DNA of 64,000 nt, from contig NZ_JAKRWM010000006.1 of NCBI RefSeq assembly GCF_022352055.1, forward strand, positions 466,787 through 530,786. The letters are read 5' to 3'. Of this stretch, positions 39,385 to 49,923 are shown in pieces. Both the position numbers and the translations under genes were made by a program. Source of the stretch: Cohnella mopanensis (GTDB taxonomy: Bacteria; Bacillota; Bacilli; Paenibacillales; Paenibacillaceae). The stretch's first letter is position 1. Every line of letters starts with the position of its first letter. The notes below the pieces were generated by a model. That model had not been told where the DNA came from. It made no database searches and was given only the letters and a program-made list of their open reading frames with translations.

Positions 39385-39654
39385 TTATTGGTTTTCCAGT
39401 TCTTCTTTGCTTACAAGCTGCACTAAAGCGGTTACAGCTTGCTCTGCGTCAGAACCTTCCGCGCTGATCGCGACTTCCGTACCCGAACTGATCGCCAAGC
39501 TCATAATACCCATGATGCTCTTAGCGTTAACTTTCTTGTCATCCTTCTCCACGAAGACGTCGGAGGAGAATTTATTGGCTTCTTGCACGAATAGTGCCGC
39601 CGGTCTGGCGTGAAGACCCGTTTTAAGCCGAACAACCACCGGCTGTCTCGTCAT
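39385..39654 (-). CDS. HPr-family phosphocarrier protein at the crh position
   Basis: 89 residues. The gene sits where B. subtilis has crh (after whiA). Crh has Gln in place of the PTS phosphorylation-site His, but here His15 is present (GLHARPAA) together with the regulatory Ser46 region (NAKSIMGIMSL). It could thus be phosphorylated on Ser by HprK (gene at 58.7 kb) for CcpA-dependent catabolite control, and could also carry phosphate from enzyme I. Whether this genome has another ptsH cannot be told from the window. Confidence 0.92.
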   Translation of the reverse strand: MTRQPVVVRLKTGLHARPAALFVQEANKFSSDVFVEKDDKKVNAKSIMGIMSLAISSGTEVAISAEGSDAEQAVTALVQLVSKEELENQ

Positions 39655-39755
39655 GGACCGGATACCCCCTATCTTTGTTCGTCCCGCTACCCGGGACCCC
39701 CGTGCTACAGTTTCTTAACTATTATAACATTGATATGAACAAATACGCTATACGG

Positions 39756-40691
39756 TTATGCTCCGCCATTCCGGATTTTTTCAGCCCACTCATCTAGCTT
39801 CCGAAGCCGGTGGTTTACTCCCGATTTGCTTACCTGCCCTTTCAATAAATCGCCGACTTCCTTCAAGTTAATATCTGGATGTTGAAGCCTGACTTCCGCC
39901 ACCTCGCGAAGCTTATCCGGCATATTATGCAGGCCTACCTCTTTCACGAGCAGCTTGATGTTATCGATCTGTCTGACCGCAGCTCCGATTGTTTTGTTCA
40001 AATTGGCCGTCTCGCAATTAACGATCCGGTTTACGGAATTACGCATATCCCGCATGATGCGAACATCCTCGAATTTGAACAGCGCCTGATGAGCGCCGAT
40101 AAGGCTTAGAAACTCGATGATTTTCTCGCCTTCCTTAATATATAGGATAAACCCCTTCTTCCGCTCAATAAACCTCGCGTTAAGATGGAATTTATTAGCA
40201 AGATCAACTAGCGCTTGACAATGTTCTTCGTACATCGAGGAGATCTCCAAGTGATACGACGAACCCTCAGGGTTATTGACCGATCCTCCTGCAAGGAATG
40301 CACCGCGCATATAAGCCTTTTTGCAGCATGATTTCCGAACCAATTCCTTGTCGATGCTCGGATGAAATAAGAAACCTTCCGATACGATTGAGAGATCATT
40401 CAGTATCGCCTCCGCCCCGGCAGGCACCCTCACGACGTATACATTGTTCTTCTTGAGCCGCATTTTCTTACGAACGAGAAGCTCGGTTACAACCTTGAAA
40501 TGCCGCTTAAGAAGGGTATAAATTCGGCGTGAGATTGCGGCATTCTCGGTGGAGATATCCAGAACAACCCGTCTGTTGGACAGCGAGATCGTTCCGTTCA
40601 TCCGAATCAATGCCGACAACTCTGCCTTCTCGCAGCAACTTTCGGTCTCTAGCAGCGTTAATTCCTTTTTCGTTAGTGCCGCAAACGACAT
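39756..40691 (-). CDS. whiA: DNA-binding protein WhiA
   Basis: 311 residues from the ATG at 40691 (AAAGGGGTGAAAGAGG upstream); the frame's first ATG lies 19 codons earlier inside yvcK and lacks support. Two LAGLIDADG-like lobes (about 1-220, with [21 protein letters not shown]) precede a C-terminal helix-turn-helix ([27 protein letters not shown]). WhiA controls sporulation in Streptomyces and affects division and chromosome segregation in Bacillus. The start is 7 bases after the yvcK stop. Confidence 0.96.
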   Translation of the reverse strand: MSFAALTKKELTLLETESCCEKAELSALIRMNGTISLSNRRVVLDISTENAAISRRIYTLLKRHFKVVTELLVRKKMRLKKNNVYVVRVPAGAEAILNDLSIVSEGFLFHPSIDKELVRKSCCKKAYMRGAFLAGGSVNNPEGSSYHLEISSMYEEHCQALVDLANKFHLNARFIERKKGFILYIKEGEKIIEFLSLIGAHQALFKFEDVRIMRDMRNSVNRIVNCETANLNKTIGAAVRQIDNIKLLVKEVGLHNMPDKLREVAEVRLQHPDINLKEVGDLLKGQVSKSGVNHRLRKLDEWAEKIRNGGA

Positions 40692-40698
40692 GCCTCTT

Positions 40699-41691
40699 TC
40701 ACCCCTTTCGCAACATCCAATCTTCGACCAGATGGTAAATATGATCACTTAACTTCGCTGCGTCATGACGCAAATAGGTCCGGAATAATACAAGCGTGTC
40801 GGCGATAACCTTATATCCTCGCTTGGTTACTTCCTCTAAGTCCAAATGAACGGCTGTGGAGCCCTTTTCCGCATATAGACTTTGCACCTGCGGGGGAATC
40901 TCCCCATCGTTAACGATAACATAATCGAATATATGATGGCCAATATGAGAATGGATTGCGGTTAAATGATCGCTTACGGAATAATTGTCCGTTTCGCCCG
41001 GCTGCGTCATCACGTTGCATACGAACAGCTTCACCGCATCCGACTGGATAATCGCTTCCGCAAGCTTAGGCACGATCAGATTCGGAAGAATACTCGTATA
41101 TAAGCTTCCCGGCCCGATCAGAATCGCATCGGCGTCCCGGAGCGCTTGAACAGCTTCCGGCAAAGCCTCGACGTCTGCCGGCTCCAGGAACACTTTACGA
41201 ATAGCGAGCCCGGATTTCGGTATCGTTGATTCTCCTACGACGATAGAGCCATCCTCCATCTCGGCCTTCAACACGATCGCTTGATTCGCCGCCGGCAGGA
41301 CGCGACCCCGAACGGCGAATATTCGACTTAACTCGGTAATTCCCGTTACGAAATCACCTGTAATGTCCGTCATCGCCGCCAAGATTAGATTGCCTAAGCT
41401 ATGCCCGGCTAATCCGGTTCCATTCTGAAATCGATATTTAAGCACCTCGGCCAGCAGGGGCTCCGTATCCGCTAACGCGGTCAATACGTTGCGGATATCC
41501 CCGGGAGGGGGAATCTGCAACTCCTCGCGCAGAATGCCCGAGCTCCCGCCATCGTCGGCAACCGTTACGATTGCCGTAATATCAAGCGGCTTCTGCTTAA
41601 GCCCGCGAAGCATGACGGACAACCCCGTGCCGCCGCCAATGACGACGATCCGCGGCTTACGGGTAAGACTCGGCTGTTGTTTGATCGCCAT
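40699..41691 (-). CDS. yvcK: YvcK/CofD-like gluconeogenesis factor
   Basis: 330 residues. It has the nucleotide-binding start [16 protein letters not shown], the DDGGSSG loop, and the UPF0052 core ([30 protein letters not shown]). In B. subtilis YvcK binds UDP-GlcNAc, is needed on gluconeogenic carbon sources, and affects cell shape through PBP1 placement. GGGGAGG precedes the ATG. It lies 9 bases after rapZ. Confidence 0.96.
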   Translation of the reverse strand: MAIKQQPSLTRKPRIVVIGGGTGLSVMLRGLKQKPLDITAIVTVADDGGSSGILREELQIPPPGDIRNVLTALADTEPLLAEVLKYRFQNGTGLAGHSLGNLILAAMTDITGDFVTGITELSRIFAVRGRVLPAANQAIVLKAEMEDGSIVVGESTIPKSGLAIRKVFLEPADVEALPEAVQALRDADAILIGPGSLYTSILPNLIVPKLAEAIIQSDAVKLFVCNVMTQPGETDNYSVSDHLTAIHSHIGHHIFDYVIVNDGEIPPQVQSLYAEKGSTAVHLDLEEVTKRGYKVIADTLVLFRTYLRHDAAKLSDHIYHLVEDWMLRKG

Positions 41692-41700
41692 AGCCTCCCC

Positions 41701-42591
41701 TCAGCTTTGCCGATCGCGATCAGAATCGCGATGGCTCACTCTCACAAGTTCCGTCTCGCTAGAGCCTAGCATACGCCCTAGATACTCCGCCAGAGCCACG
41801 GAACGATGCTTGCCTCCCGTACACCCGATTCCGATGACGACTTGGCTCTTGCCTTCCTTGTGGTACAGAGGAATCAAATATTGCAGCATATCCAGTAATT
41901 TGCTGAGGAAGGTTTGCGTTTCCGGCCATTTCATGACATAGTCGTAAACTTCCGGCTCAACGCCTGTTTTCGGACGTAAATTGTCCACATAATGCGGATT
42001 AGGCAAAAACCGAACATCGAAGATCAAATCCGCATCGATCGGAACGCCGTACTTAAATCCGAAGGACGTAACGTTAATATTAATATTGTTCCGATCCATG
42101 TCCGTAAAGCGACCGATGATCTTCTCCTTCAGAGCGGCCGGCTTGATGTTGCTCGTATCGATGACTTGATTCGCCCAGCCTTTCAGATCCTCCAGCAGTT
42201 TCCGCTCCAAATGGATCCCGTCCAGCGGTAAACCGTCCGGAGCAAGAGGGTGCCTGCGCCGACTTTCCTTGTAACGCTGTACGAGCACCGAATCCGTCGC
42301 ATCGAGAAACAGAATCTCATAATGAATCGTATAGTTCTCGCGAATATGATTAAGCGATTCGGATAAAGCCGTAAAAAACTCGCGTCCCCGCAAGTCGATG
42401 ACCAAAGCTACTTTGGCTATGCGCCCTTGCGATTGTTCGATCAGTTCGGCGAATTTCGGTATGAGTACGGGTGGCAAGTTATCTACGCAGAAAAAACCCA
42501 AATCCTCCAGGCTCTGCACGGCAATGGTTTTCCCCGCGCCCGACATCCCCGTTATGATGACTAGCGTAGGCTGTGACGTTATCGTATCCAT
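41701..42591 (-). CDS. rapZ: RNase adapter protein RapZ/YvcJ
   Basis: 296 residues from the ATG at 42591 (GGAGGGG upstream; the longer frame has no ribosome site). A Walker A GMSGAGKT (about residues 16-23) and the FFCVDNLPP switch open the P-loop domain. The C-terminal domain has the [18 protein letters not shown] motif that senses UDP-GlcNAc-type ligands in E. coli RapZ. The Bacillus homologue YvcJ binds and hydrolyses GTP. It starts the rapZ-yvcK-whiA-HPr cluster. Confidence 0.96.
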   Translation of the reverse strand: MDTITSQPTLVIITGMSGAGKTIAVQSLEDLGFFCVDNLPPVLIPKFAELIEQSQGRIAKVALVIDLRGREFFTALSESLNHIRENYTIHYEILFLDATDSVLVQRYKESRRRHPLAPDGLPLDGIHLERKLLEDLKGWANQVIDTSNIKPAALKEKIIGRFTDMDRNNININVTSFGFKYGVPIDADLIFDVRFLPNPHYVDNLRPKTGVEPEVYDYVMKWPETQTFLSKLLDMLQYLIPLYHKEGKSQVVIGIGCTGGKHRSVALAEYLGRMLGSSETELVRVSHRDSDRDRQS

Positions 42592-42627
42592 GCTTTCCCC
42601 TCCCCCAATAAAGACCAATGAATGAAA

Positions 42628-42664
42628 GAACGCTCGACCCGCCATATTCGCGCGGAGCCGAGCG
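42628..42664 (-). terminator. Possible terminator between glk and rapZ
   Basis: ACGCTCG and CGAGCGT arms with a partly paired GC-rich middle, followed on the minus strand by TCTTTCATTC, which is a poor T run. It may only attenuate. Confidence 0.4.
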
Positions 42665-42674
42665 TCTGCTTCAA

Positions 42675-43628
42675 TTATGCTCGAAGGAACAATCCCGCTG
42701 CCCCTACGACCCCAGCGTTGTTGCCGAGCTCGGCAGCGACGATCTCCACTCCTTCGCGGGCATTATCCGGCGTTAATTTATTGAACACCTCGCGAATTTG
42801 CTCGAACAAGAATTCCCCGGCCTTGCTCACGCCACCGCCAACGATGAACCTCTCCGGATTAACGACAACGGCGACCGCCGCCATCGATTTGCCCAGATAG
42901 AAAGCCGCACGGCTAACGATGCGCTGAGAGACTTCATCTCCGCCCTTAGCAGCGTCAATAACATCCTTCGCCGTCAATTCGCCTTCGACGAGCGCCAGCG
43001 AAGTCCGGTCTCCCCGGTCCACAGCGTCTTTGCCCATTCGGATAATTCCGGTTGCCGACGATACCGTCTCCAAGCACCCCATCTTACCGCAGCCGCATTG
43101 GATCGCTTCAAGGTCGGCCACGATGGACAAATGGCCAAGCTCTCCTGCCATACCCGTAGACCCCTCAATAAGCCGATTGTGCAAAATAATGCCGCCGCCG
43201 ACGCCGGTTCCAAGCGTATAACATACGCAGTTAGGAATGTTCCTGCCTGCGCCGCCCCACGCTTCACCAAGGGCAGCTACGTTAGCGTCATTATTAATTT
43301 TGACCGGCTTGCCGAGCTTCTCTTCCATAATTTGCTTGACGTGCACATCTTTGAAAGGAAGGTTAGGCGAGAAGTTAATGATGCCCTCCGGAATATTCAG
43401 AAATCCGGCGATACCGATTCCTACGCCCGCAACGGCATCCCATTCCGGTGTTCCCGGAGGTACGAGCTCTTTGACATAGGCCGCAATGTTGGATAACACG
43501 GCGTCCGCTCCACCAGCAGCTTGTGTAGGCCCTTCGTAAGTACGGAGCAAATCCCCCGTTGCATTGCACAAGCCGACCTTAATAGCGGTTCCACCCAAAT
43601 CTACGCCTACATACAACGATTCTGACAT
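42675..43628 (-). CDS. glk: ROK-family glucokinase
   Basis: About 317 residues. It phosphorylates glucose with ATP. The ATP loop [11 protein letters not shown], the catalytic Asp in [11 protein letters not shown], the GELGH strand and the ROK zinc site [10 protein letters not shown] are visible. The ATG at 43628 lies 9 bases after GAGGTG; a GTG at 43640 overlaps that site. It sits between trxB and rapZ. Confidence 0.93.
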   Translation of the reverse strand: MSESLYVGVDLGGTAIKVGLCNATGDLLRTYEGPTQAAGGADAVLSNIAAYVKELVPPGTPEWDAVAGVGIGIAGFLNIPEGIINFSPNLPFKDVHVKQIMEEKLGKPVKINNDANVAALGEAWGGAGRNIPNCVCYTLGTGVGGGIILHNRLIEGSTGMAGELGHLSIVADLEAIQCGCGKMGCLETVSSATGIIRMGKDAVDRGDRTSLALVEGELTAKDVIDAAKGGDEVSQRIVSRAAFYLGKSMAAVAVVVNPERFIVGGGVSKAGEFLFEQIREVFNKLTPDNAREGVEIVAAELGNNAGVVGAAGLFLRA

Positions 43629-43711
43629 GTTAATCGACACCTCATAAGAATAAATGTTATTTCCTCATACTCATCCGGCTCGCGCCGTCTTAAGACCGTT
43701 ATCCGCTTCAC

Positions 43712-44662
43712 TTAACCTAGAGATTGGCTCCAATCATGCACGGCCGAATTCTCTAAATATTTCTCGCAATCGAGCGCGGCCATGCACCCGCTGCCGGCGG
43801 CTGTAATCGCTTGACGATATTTATGATCCTGAACGTCGCCGCATGCGAATACGCCCGGAATATTCGTTTCCGTCGTCCCCGGATTCACTTTAATATAGCC
43901 GAGTTCATCCGTATCGATCTGATTATCCAAGAACTTTGTGTTCGGCGTATGGCCGATTGCTACGAACAAGCCTTGTGTATCGATGATTTCTTCTTGTCCG
44001 GTCGCGTTGTTGAGCACCTTCAACCCGGTAACGCCATTGTCTCCGGCTACGACCTCGATCGGAGTTTTGTTTAAGCCCCACAGGATTTTGTTGTTCTCCC
44101 GCGCGCGATCCTGCATGATCTTAGACGCTCTCATCTCGTCACGCCGATGTACGAGCGTAACTTCGGAGGCGAAACGAGTCAAGAAACTCGCTTCCTCCAT
44201 CGCGGAATCCCCACCGCCGACGACGATGATCTTCTTCCCGCGGAAGAAAAATCCGTCGCACGTCGCGCAAGTGCTGACGCCTCGCCCAACATTGTCTCTT
44301 TCCCCTGGAATGCCCATATATTTGGCAGATGCGCCCGTGGAGATGATCAAGGTTTCCGCTTGCAACGTTTCGCCGCCCTCCAAGGAAAGCGTAAACGGTC
44401 GTTTCGACATATCCACCTTATTAATCCAACCCGTACGGAATTCTGCCCCGAACCGCTCCGCTTGCTTACGCATGTTCGCCATCAAGTCAGGCCCCATAAT
44501 TCCTTCCGGAAATCCGGGGAAATTCTCGACTTCCGTCGTTGTCGTCAGTTGGCCGCCCGGTTCCGGTCCTTCGATGACCAGCGGGGACAGGTTGGCCCTT
44601 GCCAAATAGATAGCCGCCGTTAAACCGGCAGGTCCGGTTCCGATTACGATCGTTTTGTGCAT
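43712..44662 (-). CDS. trxB: Thioredoxin reductase
   Basis: About 316 residues. An FAD- and NADPH-dependent enzyme that keeps thioredoxin reduced. FAD site GTGPAGLTAAIYLARA, redox-active CATC (about 136-139), NADPH site VVGGGDSAMEEA, and the late FACGDVQD are seen. Two ATGs stand in a row; the second (44662) is 7 bases after AGGAGG and is preferred. It follows the TPR-protein gene by about 40 bases. Confidence 0.97.
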   Translation of the reverse strand: MHKTIVIGTGPAGLTAAIYLARANLSPLVIEGPEPGGQLTTTTEVENFPGFPEGIMGPDLMANMRKQAERFGAEFRTGWINKVDMSKRPFTLSLEGGETLQAETLIISTGASAKYMGIPGERDNVGRGVSTCATCDGFFFRGKKIIVVGGGDSAMEEASFLTRFASEVTLVHRRDEMRASKIMQDRARENNKILWGLNKTPIEVVAGDNGVTGLKVLNNATGQEEIIDTQGLFVAIGHTPNTKFLDNQIDTDELGYIKVNPGTTETNIPGVFACGDVQDHKYRQAITAAGSGCMAALDCEKYLENSAVHDWSQSLG

Positions 44663-44705
44663 CATCGTTCCTCCTATTGTGCAACGTTCTGCCTACGAAC
44701 ACGGT

Positions 44706-46436
44706 TTAGTGAAAAGAAGGCGTCGTTAAATCTAGCTTCTCCCGAATGCCGCATGCTTCGTCAATTCGGTTCGCATAACGGCTTATGCTCGCTTGGGAGA
44801 CGCCATAGCGACTAACCAAATCCGCGTAAGTAACCGTTCTGCGGTGCATCTTGGCCGTCCAATATTCCAAGGCCGCAGCCCAACCTGTCGACTTATGAAG
44901 CTTAGGCACTTCGGGATAAACACGGGACAAGTAGTCGACCCACAACGTCATCATATCGTGCTGCTGTACGACGTCATACCGTCCCGACATGCCTTCGAGC
45001 GCTTGCTCCAGAACGGCTTGCCAAGCACTGTCCCATACCGGCAGCTTCGCCGACTTGCGTCGCGCCTCAAGCGTAATCGTCCGTCCGCTGAACATAACGA
45101 TCAACGAATCCTGGACTCCGATGGAACGCAGCACGAGAACGGCTACTCGCTTCAATTCGTCGTCCTCATCCGCATCGATCAAGAAGGCTTTCAACGCTTC
45201 GATAACTTCTTCGTCGGCGACGAGCCCCAGCGCTTGAATGACCTGAACCTTCGTACGGCGGTCTCCATGGCGAAGTGCCCAGAAGAAGGAAGAACGAATG
45301 AGCGGATCGCGCTTCAATGCCTCCGTCACTTGACCCGGACTATGCTCCCATTGCCGAAATTGCTCTTCGAAGGGCAAATGGTAATGATAATGAGTCGGGG
45401 GACTTTCCTCTCCCGCGCGAACCTGTTCCAGCCTCCGCAAATAAAACGAGGGAACGGGCGATTCCGCGTCCAGCTTCTCGGCTTGCTTCCAGTGTTTCTC
45501 CGCATCATCGTAACGTTGCAGATTCACGGCCGCCACGGCCGCGAAGTGGTGCAGGCTCGGTTCTCCCGAAAGCTCTCCCGTCCTTAGCAAACGGCGGAAG
45601 TGCCCGTAAGCCTCGCGATGCTCTCCAACGATTCCTAGCGTGGTCGCCATCTTGAACACATGCTCGGGATGGAACGGCACCGTCTTGTTCAGCTTCTCGA
45701 TCAAAGCCTGCAGCGGCCCATCTTGATTCGAATGCTGGTAGAAAATCGCGAGATTGCAAAGCGCATGCAAATTCCCGGGTTCCGCTTCAAGCACTTCCGT
45801 AATGGTGACGATCGATTTCTCGAATAATCCCATATAGTAGTATGCCAGTCCCAGGTTATTCCTTGCAGCGAGAAAGTCGGGTTCTCGCCCAATAATTTCT
45901 TCCAGCATCTTAACGGCTTCCGCGAAATGTCCTGCTTCCAGCAGCTCGCGGGCTTTGTCGTGCGCGTATATATTTTCCTTCGCCTTAATGGTAACTAGCT
46001 TGGTAGGCCGGTTCAGCTCGTAATTCAGCAGATCGAGCAATTCGTCCGACTCATCCAGAAACTGTCCCTCGAGATCGTTCTCCAAATACCGGACAAGCGC
46101 TTCTTCTGCGGCTTCGAACAATTCCATATTGGCGTAGTTGTTAGCTAAGTAATAATAGCATTCCGTCATGCCCGGATCGATCTGATCCAATACCGAGCGA
46201 AGAATGACGTTCGATTCCTCGTAACGCCCCATCTCCGACAGAATACCTGCCATGTTGCAGTGATTGACCGGATTTTCCGGTTCGTACTCGACCGCCCGGC
46301 GAAAATATTTAAGTGCCTTGTCGTAGTGGTATCGATCCAGCGACTGTACGGCACGTTCGAAAAAGAATGTAGCGTCCAGACGCATCGGGATCACTTTGGG
46401 ACGTCGGTTGTTGGCCGCACGCTTCCGCTGACTCAT
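44706..46436 (-). CDS. TPR-repeat protein with HEAT-like part and C-terminal HTH
   Basis: About 576 residues from the ATG at 46436 (AGGAGGTG upstream); the open frame to 46505 overlaps the prs terminator and is rejected. Tetratricopeptide repeats fill about 15-330 (RRAVEYEPENPVNHCNMAGIL, AARNNLGLAYYYMGLFEKSI). A HEAT-like helical part follows (about 365-460). A helix-turn-helix near the end (ADLVSRYGVSQASISRYANRI) is preceded by a segment that may be a scaffold. The function is unknown. A conserved position before trxB is known in Paenibacillus-type genomes (from memory, unchecked). Confidence 0.75.
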   Translation of the reverse strand: MSQRKRAANNRRPKVIPMRLDATFFFERAVQSLDRYHYDKALKYFRRAVEYEPENPVNHCNMAGILSEMGRYEESNVILRSVLDQIDPGMTECYYYLANNYANMELFEAAEEALVRYLENDLEGQFLDESDELLDLLNYELNRPTKLVTIKAKENIYAHDKARELLEAGHFAEAVKMLEEIIGREPDFLAARNNLGLAYYYMGLFEKSIVTITEVLEAEPGNLHALCNLAIFYQHSNQDGPLQALIEKLNKTVPFHPEHVFKMATTLGIVGEHREAYGHFRRLLRTGELSGEPSLHHFAAVAAVNLQRYDDAEKHWKQAEKLDAESPVPSFYLRRLEQVRAGEESPPTHYHYHLPFEEQFRQWEHSPGQVTEALKRDPLIRSSFFWALRHGDRRTKVQVIQALGLVADEEVIEALKAFLIDADEDDELKRVAVLVLRSIGVQDSLIVMFSGRTITLEARRKSAKLPVWDSAWQAVLEQALEGMSGRYDVVQQHDMMTLWVDYLSRVYPEVPKLHKSTGWAAALEYWTAKMHRRTVTYADLVSRYGVSQASISRYANRIDEACGIREKLDLTTPSFH

Positions 46437-46507
46437 CGGCAAGGCACCTCCTAGGTGTTCTGGAACTTCATCACCCACGATTATATCACAGCCTGAGCAA
46501 TCCATAA

Positions 46508-46551
46508 AATAAAACCATCGGCGAACGCGATTCGACGTTCACCGATGGTTC
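46508..46551 (-). terminator. Terminator of the histidine operon
   Basis: A 14-pair stem with one mismatch (46513-46527 with 46536-46550), followed on the minus strand by TTTTATTTTA. It closes the his-prs operon. Confidence 0.9.
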
Positions 46552-46565
46552 TATCTATCTTCCGA

Positions 46566-47519
46566 CTAAATTCCTGCGTTCTTGAAGAGCGTGCTGATCG
46601 AGCCGCCCTCCATGATAATACGAGTAGCTTCCGCTAACATCGGAGCAACGGTAATGACCTTGAAGCGCGAGGAACGCTCTTCCGGCAACAAGATGGAGTC
46701 CGTAACGACGACTTCCTTAATGTTCGGATGATCGAGACGTTGCAAGGCAGGACCTGAGAACAGCGGATGCGTGGCGCATACGAACACGTCTTCCGCTCCG
46801 CGTTCCTTCAAACCTTCCACGACGTTCACGATCGTCGTTCCGGTATCGATCATGTCTTCGATAATGATCGGCGTACAGCCTTGGACATCCCCTATAACAT
46901 GGGTGATGACGGATTCGTTATGCGCCGGGCGTTTCTTAATCATGATGGCGAAAGCGCAATCCAATTGGTTGGCCAGCTTCTCGGCCGTCGAAGCTCGTCC
47001 GGCATCAGGCGAGACGACAACCGGGTTACGGATATTCTTAGCCTTCAGATAATCGCTGATTAAATCCAGCGCAGTCAGGTGATCGACCGGAATATTGAAG
47101 AAACCTTGAATGGCAGGAGCATGAAGATCGATCGTAACGATCCGGTGTGCGCCTACTGTCGTTAGTACATCGGCAACCATCTTCGCGGATATTGGCTCGC
47201 GCGGAGCGGCTTTTCGTTCTTGACGAGCATAGCCATAGTACGGCAATACGACGTTGATGGTACGAGCGGATGCCCTTTTTGCGGCATCGATCATGACCAG
47301 CAACTCTACGAAGTAGTCATTGATCGGATGGGATAACGATTGGACTATGAACACGTCGCAATTACGAATCGTTTCCTCATAGTGAACGTATACCTCGCCG
47401 CTCTTGAACCGGGAAAGTTTGATTTTCCCAAGCGGCAACCCAAGATGCTCGGCTATTTTACTTGCCAACAATGGATTGGATGATCCCGAAAAGATACGAA
47501 GCTTGCTGCTGCTGTACAT
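46566..47519 (-). CDS. prs: Ribose-phosphate pyrophosphokinase (his-operon copy)
   Basis: 317 residues from the ATG at 47519 (TGGAGGGG upstream). It makes PRPP, the substrate of HisG. Marks: the flexible loop YGYARQERKAAPREPI, DLHAPAIQGFF, and a PRPP-binding loop IIEDMIDTGTTI, which differs from the usual IDDIIDTAGT. The gene is the last of the his operon, whereas the housekeeping prs of Bacilli is next to glmU, so this is probably a second, pathway-dedicated copy. Confidence 0.92.
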   Translation of the reverse strand: MYSSSKLRIFSGSSNPLLASKIAEHLGLPLGKIKLSRFKSGEVYVHYEETIRNCDVFIVQSLSHPINDYFVELLVMIDAAKRASARTINVVLPYYGYARQERKAAPREPISAKMVADVLTTVGAHRIVTIDLHAPAIQGFFNIPVDHLTALDLISDYLKAKNIRNPVVVSPDAGRASTAEKLANQLDCAFAIMIKKRPAHNESVITHVIGDVQGCTPIIIEDMIDTGTTIVNVVEGLKERGAEDVFVCATHPLFSGPALQRLDHPNIKEVVVTDSILLPEERSSRFKVITVAPMLAEATRIIMEGGSISTLFKNAGI

Positions 47520-47614
47520 GTGCCCCTCCAAATTTAGCTATTCAACACTCCATGTGTCGAAAACCGTCAGTAAACCTATAGTCAACCTACATTATACATG
47601 AGTACGGCTGGATT

Positions 47615-48430
47615 TCAAAAAGGTTTCAACACCCGTTTGCGCCGCTCAAACGTGGCTATGTGCGAATATCCGACGTTTTTCAGCATCGTTTGCGCATCTG
47701 CCCCTTTTTGCCCCACTTTATCGGGGTGATGAGCATCGGAACCATAGGTAACCGGGATGTCGAGAGCCATTGCTCTTTCGAGCATGCCAACGGAGGGATA
47801 CATTTCCTTGCATGGGGCATAGAAGCCTGCTGCGTTAAGCTCGAAAGCAAGATCGTGCCGTTTAACGGCCTTAAGGGCGGCATCCTCCAACGGAGTCGCA
47901 TCCTCCTCGGGACGGAAGCCGAACCGCTTGATGGCATCGATATGGCCGATATAGTCGTAGAAGCCTGTAGCCGCCGCTTTCTGGATCGCATCGAAGTACT
48001 GCTCGTAAGCCCCGATGACGCTCCTGCCTTCCCATTGATGCACCTGCCGGAAATCCGTTACGTCCCAAGTGCCGAGAAAATGAACCGAGCCGATCACGTA
48101 ATCCCACGGGTATCCGTTCACGATTGCTTCGATCTGTTCCTCGTAGCCTTCGATGTAATCCCCTTCCAAGCCGACTCGCACGGCGATTCTGTCCTTGTAC
48201 TTTTCCTGCAGGCTAAGGCATTCCTCCACGTATCGGGGAAGCTCTTCCATCGACATCGCGATATCGGGATGCTCTTCCGGGCTGACATGAAGCAAAGGCA
48301 TGTGATCGGACAAGCCGATTTGCTCCATGCCTTTGTCAATCGCGCTTAACACGTATTCTTCTAAAGTCCCGACCGCGTGTCCGCAACGATAGTTATGCGT
48401 ATGATAGTCGATGCGCATGGATGTACTCAT
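47615..48430 (-). CDS. hisJ: Histidinol-phosphatase, PHP family
   Basis: About 271 residues. It removes phosphate from histidinol phosphate. PHP-domain metal ligands are seen: DYHTHNYRCGHA at the start, SDHMPLL, EGDYIEG, GSVHFLG, GHIDAIKRF and a late GSDAHHP. The ATG at 48430 has AGGTGACGGTG before it; a GTG at 48439 starts right at the hisIE stop. It supplies the phosphatase activity that the hisB here lacks. Confidence 0.92.
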   Translation of the reverse strand: MSTSMRIDYHTHNYRCGHAVGTLEEYVLSAIDKGMEQIGLSDHMPLLHVSPEEHPDIAMSMEELPRYVEECLSLQEKYKDRIAVRVGLEGDYIEGYEEQIEAIVNGYPWDYVIGSVHFLGTWDVTDFRQVHQWEGRSVIGAYEQYFDAIQKAAATGFYDYIGHIDAIKRFGFRPEEDATPLEDAALKAVKRHDLAFELNAAGFYAPCKEMYPSVGMLERAMALDIPVTYGSDAHHPDKVGQKGADAQTMLKNVGYSHIATFERRKRVLKPF

Positions 48431-48439
48431 CACCGTCAC

Positions 48440-49135
48440 CTAATCATTCTTGACCGGCTTCCGGTTCCGGAATTCAAGCTCTTGCAGAACCCCATCGAAC
48501 GGAATGCCTTGCTCGCGCAATAGAACCATCAAGTGGAAAATCAAATCCGCAGCTTCGCAACGAAGCTCGTCTTGATCGCGGTTTTTGGCGGCAATGATCA
48601 CTTCCGCGGTTTCCTCGCCGACCTTCTTGAGAATTTTGTCTACGCCCTTCTCGAAAAGGTAAGTCGTGTACGCGCCTTCCGGACGTTCCGCGTCTCTTTG
48701 CGCGATCGTCGTTTCGAGGCGGCTTAACGGACCGAACCGATCGTCATCGTGCGACTGCAAGGATGTCGAGGCCGCTTGGCTATCATTCGCCGCATCTAAG
48801 GTTCCTTCGCGATAGAAGCAGCTGTAAGCCCCCGTATGGCAGGCAGGGCCGTTCTGACGCACTTTCACGAGCAATGTATCGCCGTCGCAATCGTAATGCA
48901 GAGAGACGATTTGCTGCGTATGGCCGCTTGTCGCGCCCTTGTTCCACAATTCGTTCCGGGAGCGGCTCCAGAACCACGTTTGGCCGCTTTCCAGCGACTT
49001 ATGCAAAGACTCTTTATTCATATACGCCAGCATCAGCACTTCTTTGCTCAGCGCGTCTTGCACGATGGCCGGCACAAGCCCGTCCGGGCTCCATTTGATT
49101 TGATCCTGTAATTGAGCTGATTCTTGTTGTGTCAT
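48440..49135 (-). CDS. hisIE: Bifunctional phosphoribosyl-AMP cyclohydrolase / PRA-PH HisIE
   Basis: 231 residues. The N-terminal HisI domain (about 1-115) has the zinc and metal residues in [13 protein letters not shown] and [10 protein letters not shown]. The C-terminal HisE domain (about 130-225) has the [22 protein letters not shown] signature. It performs steps 3 and 2 of histidine synthesis. The ATG overlaps the hisF stop by 4 bases. Confidence 0.97.
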   Translation of the reverse strand: MTQQESAQLQDQIKWSPDGLVPAIVQDALSKEVLMLAYMNKESLHKSLESGQTWFWSRSRNELWNKGATSGHTQQIVSLHYDCDGDTLLVKVRQNGPACHTGAYSCFYREGTLDAANDSQAASTSLQSHDDDRFGPLSRLETTIAQRDAERPEGAYTTYLFEKGVDKILKKVGEETAEVIIAAKNRDQDELRCEAADLIFHLMVLLREQGIPFDGVLQELEFRNRKPVKND

Positions 49136-49890
49136 CGTACGTTCACTCCTTTACCGCGTAGCGTATCTTTAACCTCTTGCACCGACACTTCTTTGTAATG
49201 GAAAATGCTTGCGGCAAGCGCCGCGTCCGCGCGGCCTTCCGCGAATACGTCCGCGAAATGCTGGGCGTTGCCCGCTCCGCCGGAGGCGATGACCGGAATG
49301 CCTACGCTGCTCGATACCGCGCTCGTAAGAGCGACATCGAAGCCGTCCTTCGTTCCGTCCGCGTCCATGCTTGTCAGCAGAAGCTCCCCGGCTCCCCGGC
49401 GCTCCGCTTCTTGCGCCCAAGCAAGCGCGCGAATGCCCGTCGCGTTGCGGCCGCCGTGAGTGAATACTTCCCATTCTCCCCACTCCGCATTGAACTTCGC
49501 ATCGATTGCCACGACGATACACTGCGCACCGAACGTCCGCGAGCCGTCCGTGATCAGATCCGGGTTGCGGATCGCCGCCGTGTTAATGCCGATCTTGTCT
49601 GCTCCGGCGCGGAGCAGTCGCTTCATGTCTTCGACGGCGGAGATGCCTCCGCCAACCGTAAAGGGAATCGTAATTTCCCCGGCCGTCCGGCGAACGACGT
49701 CGACCATCGTGGCCCGTCCTTCTACCGATGCGGAGATGTCCAGGAACACAAGCTCATCCGCGCCCTCGCGGTCATAGATTGCCGCAAGCTCCACCGGATC
49801 TCCGGCATCGCGCAGATTTACAAAATTAACTCCCTTAACGACTCGCCCGTCTTTAACGTCGAGGCAAGGAATGATTCGTTTGGCCAGCAT
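49132..49890 (-). CDS. hisF: Imidazole glycerol phosphate synthase, cyclase subunit HisF
   Basis: 252 residues, TIM barrel. Catalytic Asp in [15 protein letters not shown] and in VVAIDAKF, with phosphate loops FTVGGGI and IASGGAG. It works with HisH. AGGAGG lies 8 bases before the ATG. Unlike HisA in this operon, it is of the ordinary bacterial type. Confidence 0.98.
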   Translation of the reverse strand: MLAKRIIPCLDVKDGRVVKGVNFVNLRDAGDPVELAAIYDREGADELVFLDISASVEGRATMVDVVRRTAGEITIPFTVGGGISAVEDMKRLLRAGADKIGINTAAIRNPDLITDGSRTFGAQCIVVAIDAKFNAEWGEWEVFTHGGRNATGIRALAWAQEAERRGAGELLLTSMDADGTKDGFDVALTSAVSSSVGIPVIASGGAGNAQHFADVFAEGRADAALAASIFHYKEVSVQEVKDTLRGKGVNVR

Positions 49891-49923
49891 GTTGCGTTCC
49901 TCCTTTTATCGCGTTCTCCGCTA

